Source: CAYQJV01 sp964417925 (GTDB taxonomy: Bacteria > Hydrothermota > Tepidihabitantia > B3-TA06 > CAYQJV01). Taken from it: a DNA stretch of 5,613 bases. Each line of letters opens with the position of its first letter. Position 1 is the stretch's first letter. The notes under the pieces were generated by a model, which saw only the letters and a program-made list of their open reading frames with translations, made no database searches and was not told the DNA's origin. The stretch spans positions 1 through 5,613 of the forward strand of contig CAYQJV010000068.1 in NCBI GenBank assembly GCA_964417925.1. The letters are read 5' to 3'. Shown in pieces: positions 1-5,600 of this stretch. The translations under genes were made by a program, and so were the position numbers.

Positions 1-40
1 TACTAAATAAGATACTTATAATTTATCCTCCTCTTTGCGT

Positions 41-73
41 AATGCACCAGAGAACTGTCCCCTCTGGTGCATT
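41..73. repeat. Palindromic repeat, REP/RAYT-like hairpin
   Basis: A perfect 12-bp inverted repeat (AATGCACCAGAG at 41-52 and CTCTGGTGCATT at 62-73) encloses a 9-base loop. On the minus strand the loop and right arm read GGGGACAGTTCTCTGGTGC. From memory, this wording resembles dispersed palindromes in clostridial genomes that accompany Y1/RAYT-type transposases, but I cannot confirm that here. It lies about 80 bp beyond the stop codon of the phosphoesterase gene, so its hairpin could also mark the 3' end of the operon mRNA. Neither strand has a run of T after the stem, which argues against a standard intrinsic terminator. Confidence 0.55.
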
Positions 74-154
74 TGTTCTATACCCTATACCCTCTTTTTC
101 TCTTATATCCTAACATCCGCCCGATTCTTTCTTCCTAACTTAGATAGACATATC
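74..154. other. Non-coding polypyrimidine flank downstream of the operon
   Basis: The strip between the palindrome and the phosphoesterase stop codon is strongly pyrimidine-rich on the plus strand. It contains short near-repeats: CTATACC twice in tandem around 78-91, and variants of ATATCCTA near 105 and 150. I see no gene, no hairpin with a T-tract and no convincing promoter. The operon terminator is therefore either the palindrome at 41-73, a non-canonical site, or outside the window. Confidence 0.4.
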
Positions 155-928
155 CTATTCATATCTAATAAAATTGTAAGTGTCTTCTTTTTCCTTAATT
201 CGAAAGTATACTATGTTCAAGTTTGCAGGCAAGCTAAGCTCGATAACAGCCACGCCTCCAATTGGAAAATTTGAATCGACATTGGTGTCCAAGGAAGGCA
301 TCACTCCAAAATAGACCCCAGATATATTAACCTCTATCAACTGATGAAGGTGTCCCTGGAATACTCCTAAAACATGGGAGTTATTTAAAATATTTGTTTG
401 TATTTCTTCCCAGTTCCCAATCATAGCCTCATTGCGATGTACTGAAAAATATGGGTGACTTGATATATCTAAAGCACAGACTGGATGGTGTGAGAAAAGC
501 ACAGTTGGATTAATAGATTTCTTAAGTACGCTATCCAGCCATTCAGTTTGTTGTTTTGATATATAACCTGATTCGTGATCAGTAGAGTCCAAAAGAACCA
601 ACTGAAATCCATTAAGCATATGTATTTCATACCCATATTGCTTTTCTAACACCCTGTTTAGTGCGCTTTTTGGAGCATATAAAGTATCATGATTTCCATG
701 AAGATGAAAAACTGGAGTTCTAAACTGCGTAAGCTCCTGTCGGATTAATGAGGTAAGTTCTAAATCCTTTAAACGAGAGTGTCCCTCGATGCGATCTCCG
801 AGATCTAATACAGCATCAACTTTTCTATTTTTGAAGAATTCCATCATGTTACGAACAAGCGTCCGCTTATACTTCCAATCGTCTAATCCCGCATGCAAGT
901 CACCGAAGATCCCCAGTATGTATTTCAT
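155..928 (-). CDS. Calcineurin-like metallophosphoesterase
   Basis: This 257-residue protein of the calcineurin-like (Metallophos) fold should be a cytoplasmic dinuclear-metal phosphomonoesterase or phosphodiesterase. It shows no signal peptide or membrane segment. All the metal and catalytic motifs are visible in order: D-x-H at D10/H12, GDR with D45, GNHD with N79/H80, the SHHP histidine at H147, and GHLH with H193/H195. The complete set indicates an active enzyme. General layout and length resemble CpdA-type cyclic-nucleotide phosphodiesterases and related nucleotide or phosphodiester hydrolases, but the substrate cannot be fixed. The ATG at 928 has a Shine-Dalgarno sequence (AAAGGA, 937-942) at good spacing. 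The gene follows the MalG-type permease by 22 bp, so it is almost certainly cotranscribed with the transporter. I infer that it acts on the imported compound, on a phosphorylated intermediate from it, or on a signal nucleotide. Confidence 0.9.
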   Translation of the reverse strand: MKYILGIFGDLHAGLDDWKYKRTLVRNMMEFFKNRKVDAVLDLGDRIEGHSRLKDLELTSLIRQELTQFRTPVFHLHGNHDTLYAPKSALNRVLEKQYGYEIHMLNGFQLVLLDSTDHESGYISKQQTEWLDSVLKKSINPTVLFSHHPVCALDISSHPYFSVHRNEAMIGNWEEIQTNILNNSHVLGVFQGHLHQLIEVNISGVYFGVMPSLDTNVDSNFPIGGVAVIELSLPANLNIVYFRIKEKEDTYNFIRYE

Positions 929-950
929 TATACCTATCCTTTCAAATATT

Positions 951-1847
951 TTACTGCTTCACAGCTCCGCCTGTTAAACCTCGGACTAAAAAGCGCTGGA
1001 AGAACAAAGCAATGGCAATGGGAGGAAGGCTGGAAAGAATACCGCCAGTAGCTACTAGGCCGTAGTCCAGTCCAGCACCCATCTCACTACTAAATTCTGA
1101 AATCGCTTTGGTGATAGTCTTGGATGCTAGCGTATTGGTAAAAATCAAAGAAAAGAAAAACTCATTCCAGGAAAATAAAAACGCAACAATTGTCGCAGCT
1201 ACAATCCCTGGAGTAGAAAGCGGGAGGATTACCCGAAACAGAGCACTTATGGGAGAGCAGCCATCAATTAATGCTGCTTCTTCGATATCCCAGGGTACGG
1301 TGCGAAAAAACGCAGCCATAATCCAAATTACCAGGGGTAACATAAATGACGTATATGTTAGAATTAAAGCTGCCTTGGTATCCATTAATTGAAAAGCCCG
1401 AATTGCCATATACAGTGGAATTACAATTGAAATCGGGGGAATCATCTTCGTTCCAACTATTAACACAAAAATAGTCTGGCGTCCCCAGAATTTTAGTCGG
1501 GTAATAGCATATGCTGCTAACGTACCTAATGTTAAGCTTAGGAATGTAGTAATAATGGCAACCGTAAGGCTATTGGCGGCAGAATAACGGAAGTTTCTTG
1601 CTGCTTTAGTTAGAGCTATATCCAAACGAGTACCTGTAACCTCTTCTTGGACCCCAAGAAGTGCTCCGTAACGGTAAAAAACTGGTTCTCTTGGAACCCA
1701 TTGAGGGGGGCGTTGTAATAAGTCTCGGTCTAGAGAGATACTAGACACAATTTGCCAATAGAATGGAGCCAAAGAAAAAAATAAGATTACTACTAATAAT
1801 CCATAAAATCCTATTTTTTTTAATAACTTTAAGTTCGGTTTTTTCAT
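951..1847 (-). CDS. ABC sugar permease, MalG/UgpE type (CUT1)
   Basis: This 298-residue inner-membrane subunit should form half of the channel of a carbohydrate ABC importer. There is one membrane segment near residues 13-35, then an external loop (about 36-85) containing the PPxWxP...FYRY element usual for MalG-type proteins. The remaining segments follow from about residue 88. The cytoplasmic EAA loop, which docks the ATPase, is clear: E190-A-A-L-I-D-G196 through to L208-P209. Other family marks are FSWNEFFFSL (225-234) and the C-terminal FFQRFLVRGLTGGAVK (282-297). Length is normal for the family. The ATG at 1847 is preceded by GAGGGTGA (1852-1859). The gene starts 17 bp after the MalF-type gene ends and stops 22 bp before the phosphoesterase gene, so the three genes form one unit. 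The sugar cannot be deduced from permease sequence, so no gene symbol is given. Confidence 0.94.
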   Translation of the reverse strand: MKKPNLKLLKKIGFYGLLVVILFFSLAPFYWQIVSSISLDRDLLQRPPQWVPREPVFYRYGALLGVQEEVTGTRLDIALTKAARNFRYSAANSLTVAIITTFLSLTLGTLAAYAITRLKFWGRQTIFVLIVGTKMIPPISIVIPLYMAIRAFQLMDTKAALILTYTSFMLPLVIWIMAAFFRTVPWDIEEAALIDGCSPISALFRVILPLSTPGIVAATIVAFLFSWNEFFFSLIFTNTLASKTITKAISEFSSEMGAGLDYGLVATGGILSSLPPIAIALFFQRFLVRGLTGGAVKQ

Positions 1848-1864
1848 TGTATCACCCTCGCGGT

Positions 1865-2755
1865 TTAAAATTGATTTTCTTGGCTTAATAGCCGGATGTA
1901 CACTAAAGCTAATACAAGGATGCAGATTGTAATAATGATAGACACTGCTGATCCTACCCCAAAATCCAGGAAATTAAAGGTTTGCTCATACGCATAATAC
2001 CCTATGACTCTGGTACCTCCACCAGGGCCACCTCTTGTTAATGCATAGATAATGTCAAAGACTCGAAAGGTTTCAATCGTTCTGATTACAAGAATAACTA
2101 AGAAGGTAGGTTTCAATAAAGGAAGTGTAATAGTCCATAGTTGCCGAAACCAGGAAGCACCATCGACTCGAGCTGCTTCATAAAGCGTTAAAGGAATCCC
2201 CTGCAAGCCAGCTAGAATCAGTAATACATAAAAGGGTACCATATGCCAGGCATCAGCTATAATTACCATATTCATAGCCAACAATGGCCGTGCCAGCCAG
2301 TTTACATAATTTTCAATTAACCCTAGCTGATACAAAAGACCATTTAAGGCACCGAAGTTAGGCTGATATATCCATCTCCACAAAACCCCATTAACGATTG
2401 TAGGGATAGCCCAGGGAATTATAATTAATGCACGCATTAGGCCTCGACCTCTAAAGTTTTCATTTAATGCTAACGCCACTATTAGGCCTAGTAGCATTTC
2501 TAATGAAATCGAGACCACTACAAAATACAATGTCCTACCTAAACTTGCAATGAATTCCGAATTATCGAGAAGAAAAACATAGTTCTTTATACCAATGAAC
2601 AGCCGACCGGGAAAAAGAAGATGATAGCGGAAAAGACTTGTATATAGCGAGTACATGATGGGAAACAGGTTAACTCCAAAAATTACCAAAAGACTGGGAA
2701 AAAGAAGCAAATAAGGAAAAAGATATTTTGTAAATCTTGGTCGTATAGGAAGCAC
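1865..2755 (-). CDS. ABC sugar permease, MalF/UgpA type (CUT1)
   Basis: This 296-residue inner-membrane subunit is the other half of the channel. A short cytoplasmic N-terminus leads into a first membrane segment at about 11-35. Further hydrophobic segments lie near 73-97, 106-122, 158-183, 213-228 and 264-289, giving the six-span plan of the shorter UgpA-like proteins. The EAA loop is E193-A-A-R-V-D-G199 through L211-P212-L-L-K-P216. The family-typical LTRGGPGGGT follows at 239-248. Translation most likely begins at a GTG (2755), because no ATG or TTG lies in frame just upstream and a good Shine-Dalgarno sequence sits 8 bases before it. This is the first gene of the permease unit and follows the binding-protein gene after a 176-bp spacer with its own possible promoter and a strong hairpin. 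A separate ATPase subunit would be needed and is not in the window. Confidence 0.94.
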   Translation of the reverse strand: MLPIRPRFTKYLFPYLLLFPSLLVIFGVNLFPIMYSLYTSLFRYHLLFPGRLFIGIKNYVFLLDNSEFIASLGRTLYFVVVSISLEMLLGLIVALALNENFRGRGLMRALIIIPWAIPTIVNGVLWRWIYQPNFGALNGLLYQLGLIENYVNWLARPLLAMNMVIIADAWHMVPFYVLLILAGLQGIPLTLYEAARVDGASWFRQLWTITLPLLKPTFLVILVIRTIETFRVFDIIYALTRGGPGGGTRVIGYYAYEQTFNFLDFGVGSAVSIIITICILVLALVYIRLLSQENQF

Positions 2756-2762
2756 GTATAAT

Positions 2763-2769
2763 TCACCTC
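2763..2769 (-). promoter_or_regulatory. Shine-Dalgarno site that fixes the GTG start
   Basis: The minus-strand sequence GAGGTGA lies about 7-8 bases ahead of the GTG at 2755. It is the reason for choosing that codon over internal methionines, the first of which (M34) would remove the first membrane segment. The hairpin at 2775-2813 ends only about 5 bases upstream, so its folding could influence ribosome access. Confidence 0.7.
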
Positions 2770-2774
2770 GTTTT

Positions 2775-2813
2775 ATTAAGAGGGAAGCGGAGATACTCCG
2801 CTTCCCTCTTAAT
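2775..2813 (-). promoter_or_regulatory. Perfect 18-bp hairpin between binding-protein and permease genes
   Basis: ATTAAGAGGGAAGCGGAG (2775-2792) is exactly complementary to 2796-2813, with a 3-base loop. In the minus-strand mRNA this is a very stable stem with a GC-rich tip. The bases after the stem are AAAACGAGG, with no U-tract, so it is not a textbook terminator, although the closing arm itself ends CUCUUAAU. Such intercistronic stems commonly protect the abundant binding-protein mRNA from 3' decay or partly end transcription, so that less permease than binding protein is made. That role is an inference here. The structure itself is directly seen. Confidence 0.8.
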
Positions 2814-2900
2814 TAAATAGACCCTATGCCTTGGCAAATGCAGTACTCACTTTAACATATTATCGTCTATCCCGACTTGCCGGGAATTTACTCTTATTTC

Positions 2901-2910
2901 TACACTAACA
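2901..2910. repeat. Shared 10-base word TACACTAACA, copy 1 (possible operator)
   Basis: TACACTAACA on the plus strand occurs here and again at 4326-4335, in the same orientation, in the two spacers ahead of transporter genes. It overlaps the proposed -10 element. The left half of the inverted repeat seen in copy 2 is degenerate here (TTCTA in place of TGTTA). It may be a repressor half-site or simply the conserved -10 core. Confidence 0.4.
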
Positions 2911-2930
2911 GATAGGGTAACTTCTGTCAA
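2902..2930 (-). promoter_or_regulatory. Candidate promoter of the permease/phosphoesterase unit
   Basis: A consensus -35 TTGACA (2925-2930) is followed by a 17-base spacer and TAGTGT (2902-2907) as a weak -10, preceded by TGT, which fits an extended -10 (TGn). It begins two bases after the stop codon of the binding-protein gene. The predicted start near 2895 would give a leader of about 140 bases containing the hairpin at 2775-2813. Its -10 region is the same sequence, at the same spacing, as in the candidate promoter upstream of the binding-protein gene. The -10 matches the consensus at only three of six positions, so the call is moderate. Confidence 0.45.
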
Positions 2931-2931
2931 A

Positions 2932-4185
2932 TTAAAAACCACCAAATTGACTAGCCAGTTTTTGAATCTGGGTTTCCGCATCCTTTAGTGCCTGTTCCGC
3001 AGATTTTGACTTCGTCAGCGCCCGATGAATCTCAGTCTGAAGTGCACTAGAAAACTGAGGATACCAGGAAAGCTTTGCTCTGGGATATGCATAGGACTGT
3101 TGTTCAAACATAATCGAATAAGGTTTTTCTTTAAGCTCAGGACGTTCAAGAAGCTCTTTTAAAGTTATCCGAAAACTCTTAAGCTCAGTCAAGAAGGCCA
3201 TTTGTACTTCAGGGGAATTGAAAGTTTCAATGAACTTCCATGCAATATCTTTCTGCTTCGATGTAGTCAAAATAGCAGGAGCACTGCCCCCACCTGTGGT
3301 GGAACTCACTCTTTTATCGGTGCCGGGGATTAGCCCTAAACGAGTAACATCAATAACCTTTGACTTAGCCGGATCCTGAGACCAAGTCCACCCGAAGTCC
3401 CAGTTCAATACAAAGGCAATATCTCCGTTAAGGAACAGACTCATAACTTCTCGGTCTGTTAGAGAGGTCGAGGCTGGGTCTGCAATGCCATATGTGTAGA
3501 TGGTATCATGCATAAACTGCAGCGCATCAAGAGCTTCTTGTGAATCGACTACGAGCTTATTTGAGCTGTCAAAGTACTGACCCCCAAAAGCGTTCAGCAT
3601 AAGAGTGTAGTCGCAAATAAGACCTTCTGTCTGTGCCCATCCCCAGGCAATACCGTACTGTACAATATTCTTCTCTTGCAGAACCTTGGAGATTTCCACT
3701 AACTCGTCCCACGTTTTGGGAGGACTATCGAAGCCACCCTTTTTTAACATTTCTTCATTGTAATAGAAGTACTTGTAGTTGTATCCACCACCGAGAGCAT
3801 AGGGAACACCATTGTATGTCATCATACCCATTGATGATTCGGTATGTTTTTTAAAGTAGTCTTCGGAAGCAAAATCAGTCAATGGCTGGGCAATCCCAGC
3901 CACGGCGTAGTTAGGTAGAAAACATGTATCAATTGCAGCTACATCAAACCCGGGGCTTTTCCCTACAGTAGCGGTAACAATAACTTCATGGGTTTGATCA
4001 TATGCTTGGCTTACAATTTGAACTGGTATTCCATACTGCTTTTCAAATGCTGCTGCGGCATATTCGTATACTGGAACATGACTACCAATGGTTACAACAA
4101 CCAGAGGATTGTCTGCAGCTGCACTAATGATGGGCACGGTGAACAAAAACATAATCGCTAAAATAATCAAAACTAAACGTCTCAT
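2932..4185 (-). CDS. ABC transporter sugar-type solute-binding protein (family 1)
   Basis: This 417-residue protein should be exported and capture the ligand for the importer. A Sec signal peptide is clear: MRRL, a hydrophobic core at about 4-20, then S21-A-A-A24 before D25, a signal-peptidase-I type site. There is no lipobox; the only cysteines are C88 and C191. The mature part has the pattern of family 1 carbohydrate-binding proteins: a beta strand and helix at 27-50, YYNEEMLKKGGFDSPPKTWDEL at about 141-162, an aromatic-rich binding-site candidate N261-W-D-F-G-W-T-W268, GGGSAPAILTTSK (298-310), and a C-terminal helical stretch ending QFGGF. Length is typical. The ATG at 4185 has a near-perfect Shine-Dalgarno sequence (AGGAGGT, 4192-4198) 6 bases away. 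The gene lies between the regulator and the permeases, with spacers on both sides that may allow separate expression. The aromatic residues favour a sugar-like ligand, but its identity is unknown. Confidence 0.93.
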   Translation of the reverse strand: MRRLVLIILAIMFLFTVPIISAAADNPLVVVTIGSHVPVYEYAAAAFEKQYGIPVQIVSQAYDQTHEVIVTATVGKSPGFDVAAIDTCFLPNYAVAGIAQPLTDFASEDYFKKHTESSMGMMTYNGVPYALGGGYNYKYFYYNEEMLKKGGFDSPPKTWDELVEISKVLQEKNIVQYGIAWGWAQTEGLICDYTLMLNAFGGQYFDSSNKLVVDSQEALDALQFMHDTIYTYGIADPASTSLTDREVMSLFLNGDIAFVLNWDFGWTWSQDPAKSKVIDVTRLGLIPGTDKRVSSTTGGGSAPAILTTSKQKDIAWKFIETFNSPEVQMAFLTELKSFRITLKELLERPELKEKPYSIMFEQQSYAYPRAKLSWYPQFSSALQTEIHRALTKSKSAEQALKDAETQIQKLASQFGGF

Positions 4186-4240
4186 TAATATACCTCCTAA
4201 TTTTAATGATTCTATACAAGGAAAGATTTAATTTTATAAC

Positions 4241-4250
4241 TCACCTCCTT
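4241..4250 (-). promoter_or_regulatory. Extra perfect Shine-Dalgarno sequence without a start codon
   Basis: AAGGAGGTGA on the minus strand is a full anti-16S match about 55 bases before the binding-protein start. No ATG, GTG or TTG stands 5-12 bases beyond it. The only nearby start, a GTG overlapping its own end, would encode 10 codons. It could be a ribosome standby site, an mRNA 5'-protecting site, or a relic of a lost reading frame. A CG-rich patch (CCCCGCGCG, 4251-4259) directly precedes it. Confidence 0.5.
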
Positions 4251-4322
4251 CGCGCGGGGTTTAGCCACTTTCATGACACAAGCAAGGATAGAGCAAATGA
4301 CATCCCAACTTATGATATTTGA

Positions 4323-4335
4323 TGTTACACTAACA
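4323..4335. repeat. Inverted repeat TGTTA-CAC-TAACA, copy 2 of shared word (possible operator)
   Basis: This perfect 13-bp, odd-centred inverted repeat overlaps the proposed -10 of the binding-protein promoter. Its right part (4326-4335) is the 10-base word found again at 2901-2910. A small palindrome covering a -10 element, next to a LacI-family gene, is a reasonable repressor target. LacI-family operators usually have a central CG, which is absent here, so the assignment is tentative. Confidence 0.4.
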
Positions 4336-4355
4336 AGATTAAAGTACTGCCTCAA
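4327..4355 (-). promoter_or_regulatory. Candidate promoter of the binding-protein gene
   Basis: TTGAGG (4350-4355) serves as -35, then a 17-base spacer and TAGTGT (4327-4332) as -10, with TGT directly ahead as a possible extended -10. The hexamers alone are weak. Support comes from the second candidate promoter at 2902-2930, which has the same TTGA start, the same spacer length and the same TGTTAGTGT segment. The start would fall near 4320, giving a leader of about 135 bases with two Shine-Dalgarno sequences. I saw no better sigma-A-type pair in this spacer. Confidence 0.4.
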
Positions 4356-4386
4356 TTAAACCTAAACCCACTTTTTATTGATTACT

Positions 4387-4402
4387 ATAAATAGATATTT
4401 AT
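4387..4402. repeat. AT-only palindrome in the regulator/binding-protein spacer
   Basis: ATAAATA-GA-TATTTAT is a perfect 7-bp inverted repeat with a 2-base centre, 32 bases upstream of the proposed -35. It could be an upstream binding site for a regulator or an AT-rich UP-like element. In such AT-rich DNA it may also arise by chance. Confidence 0.25.
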
Positions 4403-4416
4403 CAGCCCTTTTTCTT

Positions 4417-4444
4417 GTTAATATTGAATAGACTCAATATTAAC
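4417..4444. repeat. Palindrome spanning the regulator stop codon
   Basis: GTTAATATTGA (4417-4427) and TCAATATTAAC (4434-4444) form a perfect 11-bp stem with a 6-base loop, and the TAA stop of the regulator lies inside one arm. On the plus strand the stem is followed by TCC and seven T residues (4448-4454), a weak terminator shape for rightward, antisense transcripts. On the minus strand, the direction of the genes, the next bases are AAGAAAAAGG, so it does not look like a terminator of the regulator mRNA. The stem is nearly all A-T, so an operator role is equally possible. Confidence 0.45.
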
Positions 4445-5588
4445 TCCTTTTTTTGGGATTTTGGGCTATCATAGATGATGTTCTTATAATAAATTCCAAG
4501 GATACAATACTGCTGCTATAATCCGGCAGTTTTTTATTGACCATTACATGTCTAATCGCGTAAAATAACTTCTCAAAAGCGATCCTTCCCGTTTCTTCCA
4601 TCTTCTGATCGATCGTAGTTAGATTGAAGAGTTCCCCAATGTCAGAATTATCGTACCCGGTTACGGCTATCTCCCTCTTTTCCCTTTCCATTTCCCTACA
4701 TATGGAAGCTGCTACTATATCAGATAGGCAGATAAAAACATCCATCTCCGGATTACTTAATATTGACTCCCGATAGGCTCTTTTTCCTTCGGAAAAGGTA
4801 TGACGCTCGATGATAAACAGGTTCTTTTCCCTGTCAAAAGGTATGTTGTTTTTATGAAGGGCTTTTTTAAAAAGCTCGATCTTATGATTTCTGATTATAT
4901 GGTTTTTTGGATGCAGGGAAATAAGTACCGGTTTACGGTACTTGCAATCACTAAAAAGATGATCCAATAGTTGTGTAAAAACCTCTGTATCGGGAATTAT
5001 TGAATTGACTATTGGGGCTTCCTCGACTTTCCTCCAAGGATGAACGAGAACCACCGGAATATTTCTCTGAATCAGGCGGGAAAGGGGTTCACTTGTCATC
5101 TTCGAGGATACGATGATGAGGGCGTCAACCATGCCCAGAAAAGGCATATTGTTGAAGAAGTCTTCTTCTTCATTTTCTGCAACATCATATATGTCGATGT
5201 AGAAACCATACTTTTTAGCCTCTTTTTTTACACCTTTTAGTATTTCCGTATAAAATCTCGGATTTGGACTGTCTGTAATCGGTGAGATGAAGGCGATGCT
5301 CATCTTCTTTACGCTTCGGAGTTTTTTTGCAGCCGCAGATGGCAAATAGCCAGTCAGCTCGATTAGCTTTTCAAGTTTATCCGCCTTTTCTTTGGAAACG
5401 CTTCCTTCTTTTCTGTTTAAGAAATTGGAAATCGATGTTGCGGAAAGACCACTGAGATAGGACAAAAGTTTAAGATCTGGGTTTAGAACCGTGGATTTTT
5501 TCCTCTTTTCATTACACCAAGCATAATATTTCGATTTTACCTCATTAGGAGATGCATCAAAGAGTTCTGATATTCGCTGAAAATCCAT
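4440..5588 (-). CDS. LacI-family transcriptional regulator with N-terminal extension
   Basis: This 382-residue cytoplasmic DNA-binding protein probably represses the adjacent transporter and responds to its ligand. The LacI-type helix-turn-helix is at about 39-60 (LKLLSYLSGLSATSISNFLN), followed by helix 3 and the hinge YLPSAAAKKLRS (81-92). The periplasmic-binding-protein-like sensor starts at I98. Its C-terminal half has the usual LSDIVAASI (288-296), VTGYDNSDIGELFNLTTIDQ (309-328) and EFIIRTSS (365-372). Family members start almost directly at the HTH and run about 330-345 residues. This one has about 38 extra N-terminal residues, whose segment I6-S-E-L-F...S13-P...V17 itself looks like a helix-turn-helix. 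The ATG start is well supported by the Shine-Dalgarno sequence 5 bases upstream. Its gene points toward the transporter genes, and its own promoter lies outside the window. Confidence 0.92.
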   Translation of the reverse strand: MDFQRISELFDASPNEVKSKYYAWCNEKRKKSTVLNPDLKLLSYLSGLSATSISNFLNRKEGSVSKEKADKLEKLIELTGYLPSAAAKKLRSVKKMSIAFISPITDSPNPRFYTEILKGVKKEAKKYGFYIDIYDVAENEEEDFFNNMPFLGMVDALIIVSSKMTSEPLSRLIQRNIPVVLVHPWRKVEEAPIVNSIIPDTEVFTQLLDHLFSDCKYRKPVLISLHPKNHIIRNHKIELFKKALHKNNIPFDREKNLFIIERHTFSEGKRAYRESILSNPEMDVFICLSDIVAASICREMEREKREIAVTGYDNSDIGELFNLTTIDQKMEETGRIAFEKLFYAIRHVMVNKKLPDYSSSIVSLEFIIRTSSMIAQNPKKRS

Positions 5589-5593
5589 AGAAA

Positions 5594-5600
5594 CTCCTTT
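5594..5600 (-). promoter_or_regulatory. Shine-Dalgarno site supporting the extended regulator start
   Basis: AAAGGAG on the minus strand lies 5 bases before the ATG at 5588. It shows that the N-terminal extension ahead of the LacI HTH is probably really translated. The next in-frame methionine (M96) would delete the whole DNA-binding domain, so no sensible alternative start exists downstream. Confidence 0.75.

Noticed and set aside
1..33. Minus-strand GAGGAGG near 26-32 as the ribosome-binding site of a further downstream gene.
   Set aside because: No ATG, GTG or TTG follows at usable distance before the window ends.
35..274. Plus-strand open frame of 79 codons at the left edge.
   Set aside because: It overlaps the 3' end of the phosphoesterase and the palindrome, has no convincing ribosome-binding site, and its protein resembles nothing I recognise.
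2870..2885. Small stem TCCCG-ACTTGC-CGGGA in the spacer after the binding-protein gene, considered as a terminator.
   Set aside because: Only 5 bp long and followed by no T-tract on either strand.
4256..4280. Possible catabolite-response (cre) site in minus-strand TGAAAGTGGCTAAAC.
   Set aside because: It lacks the central CG and the symmetric right half required by the cre consensus.
2840..4350. Word GCAGTACT at 2840-2847 on the plus strand and at 4343-4350 on the minus strand.
   Set aside because: The copies are in opposite orientation, at unrelated positions with respect to the proposed promoters, and one shared 8-mer between two spacers of this size is expected by chance.
4257..4369. Eight-base complementarity GGGTTTAG/CTAAACCC (4257-4264 with 4362-4369) that could close a riboswitch-like domain.
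   Set aside because: The distal partner lies upstream of the proposed transcription start, the interior shows only short weak stems, and no known riboswitch core is recognisable; an 8-base pair this far apart is expected by chance.
4402..4437. TTG-started 11-codon minus-strand frame after AAAGGAG at the end of the regulator gene, as a possible leader peptide.
   Set aside because: The AAAGGAG is simply the coding sequence of the final Lys-Arg-Ser residues, the start is a TTG, and the peptide has no recognisable feature.
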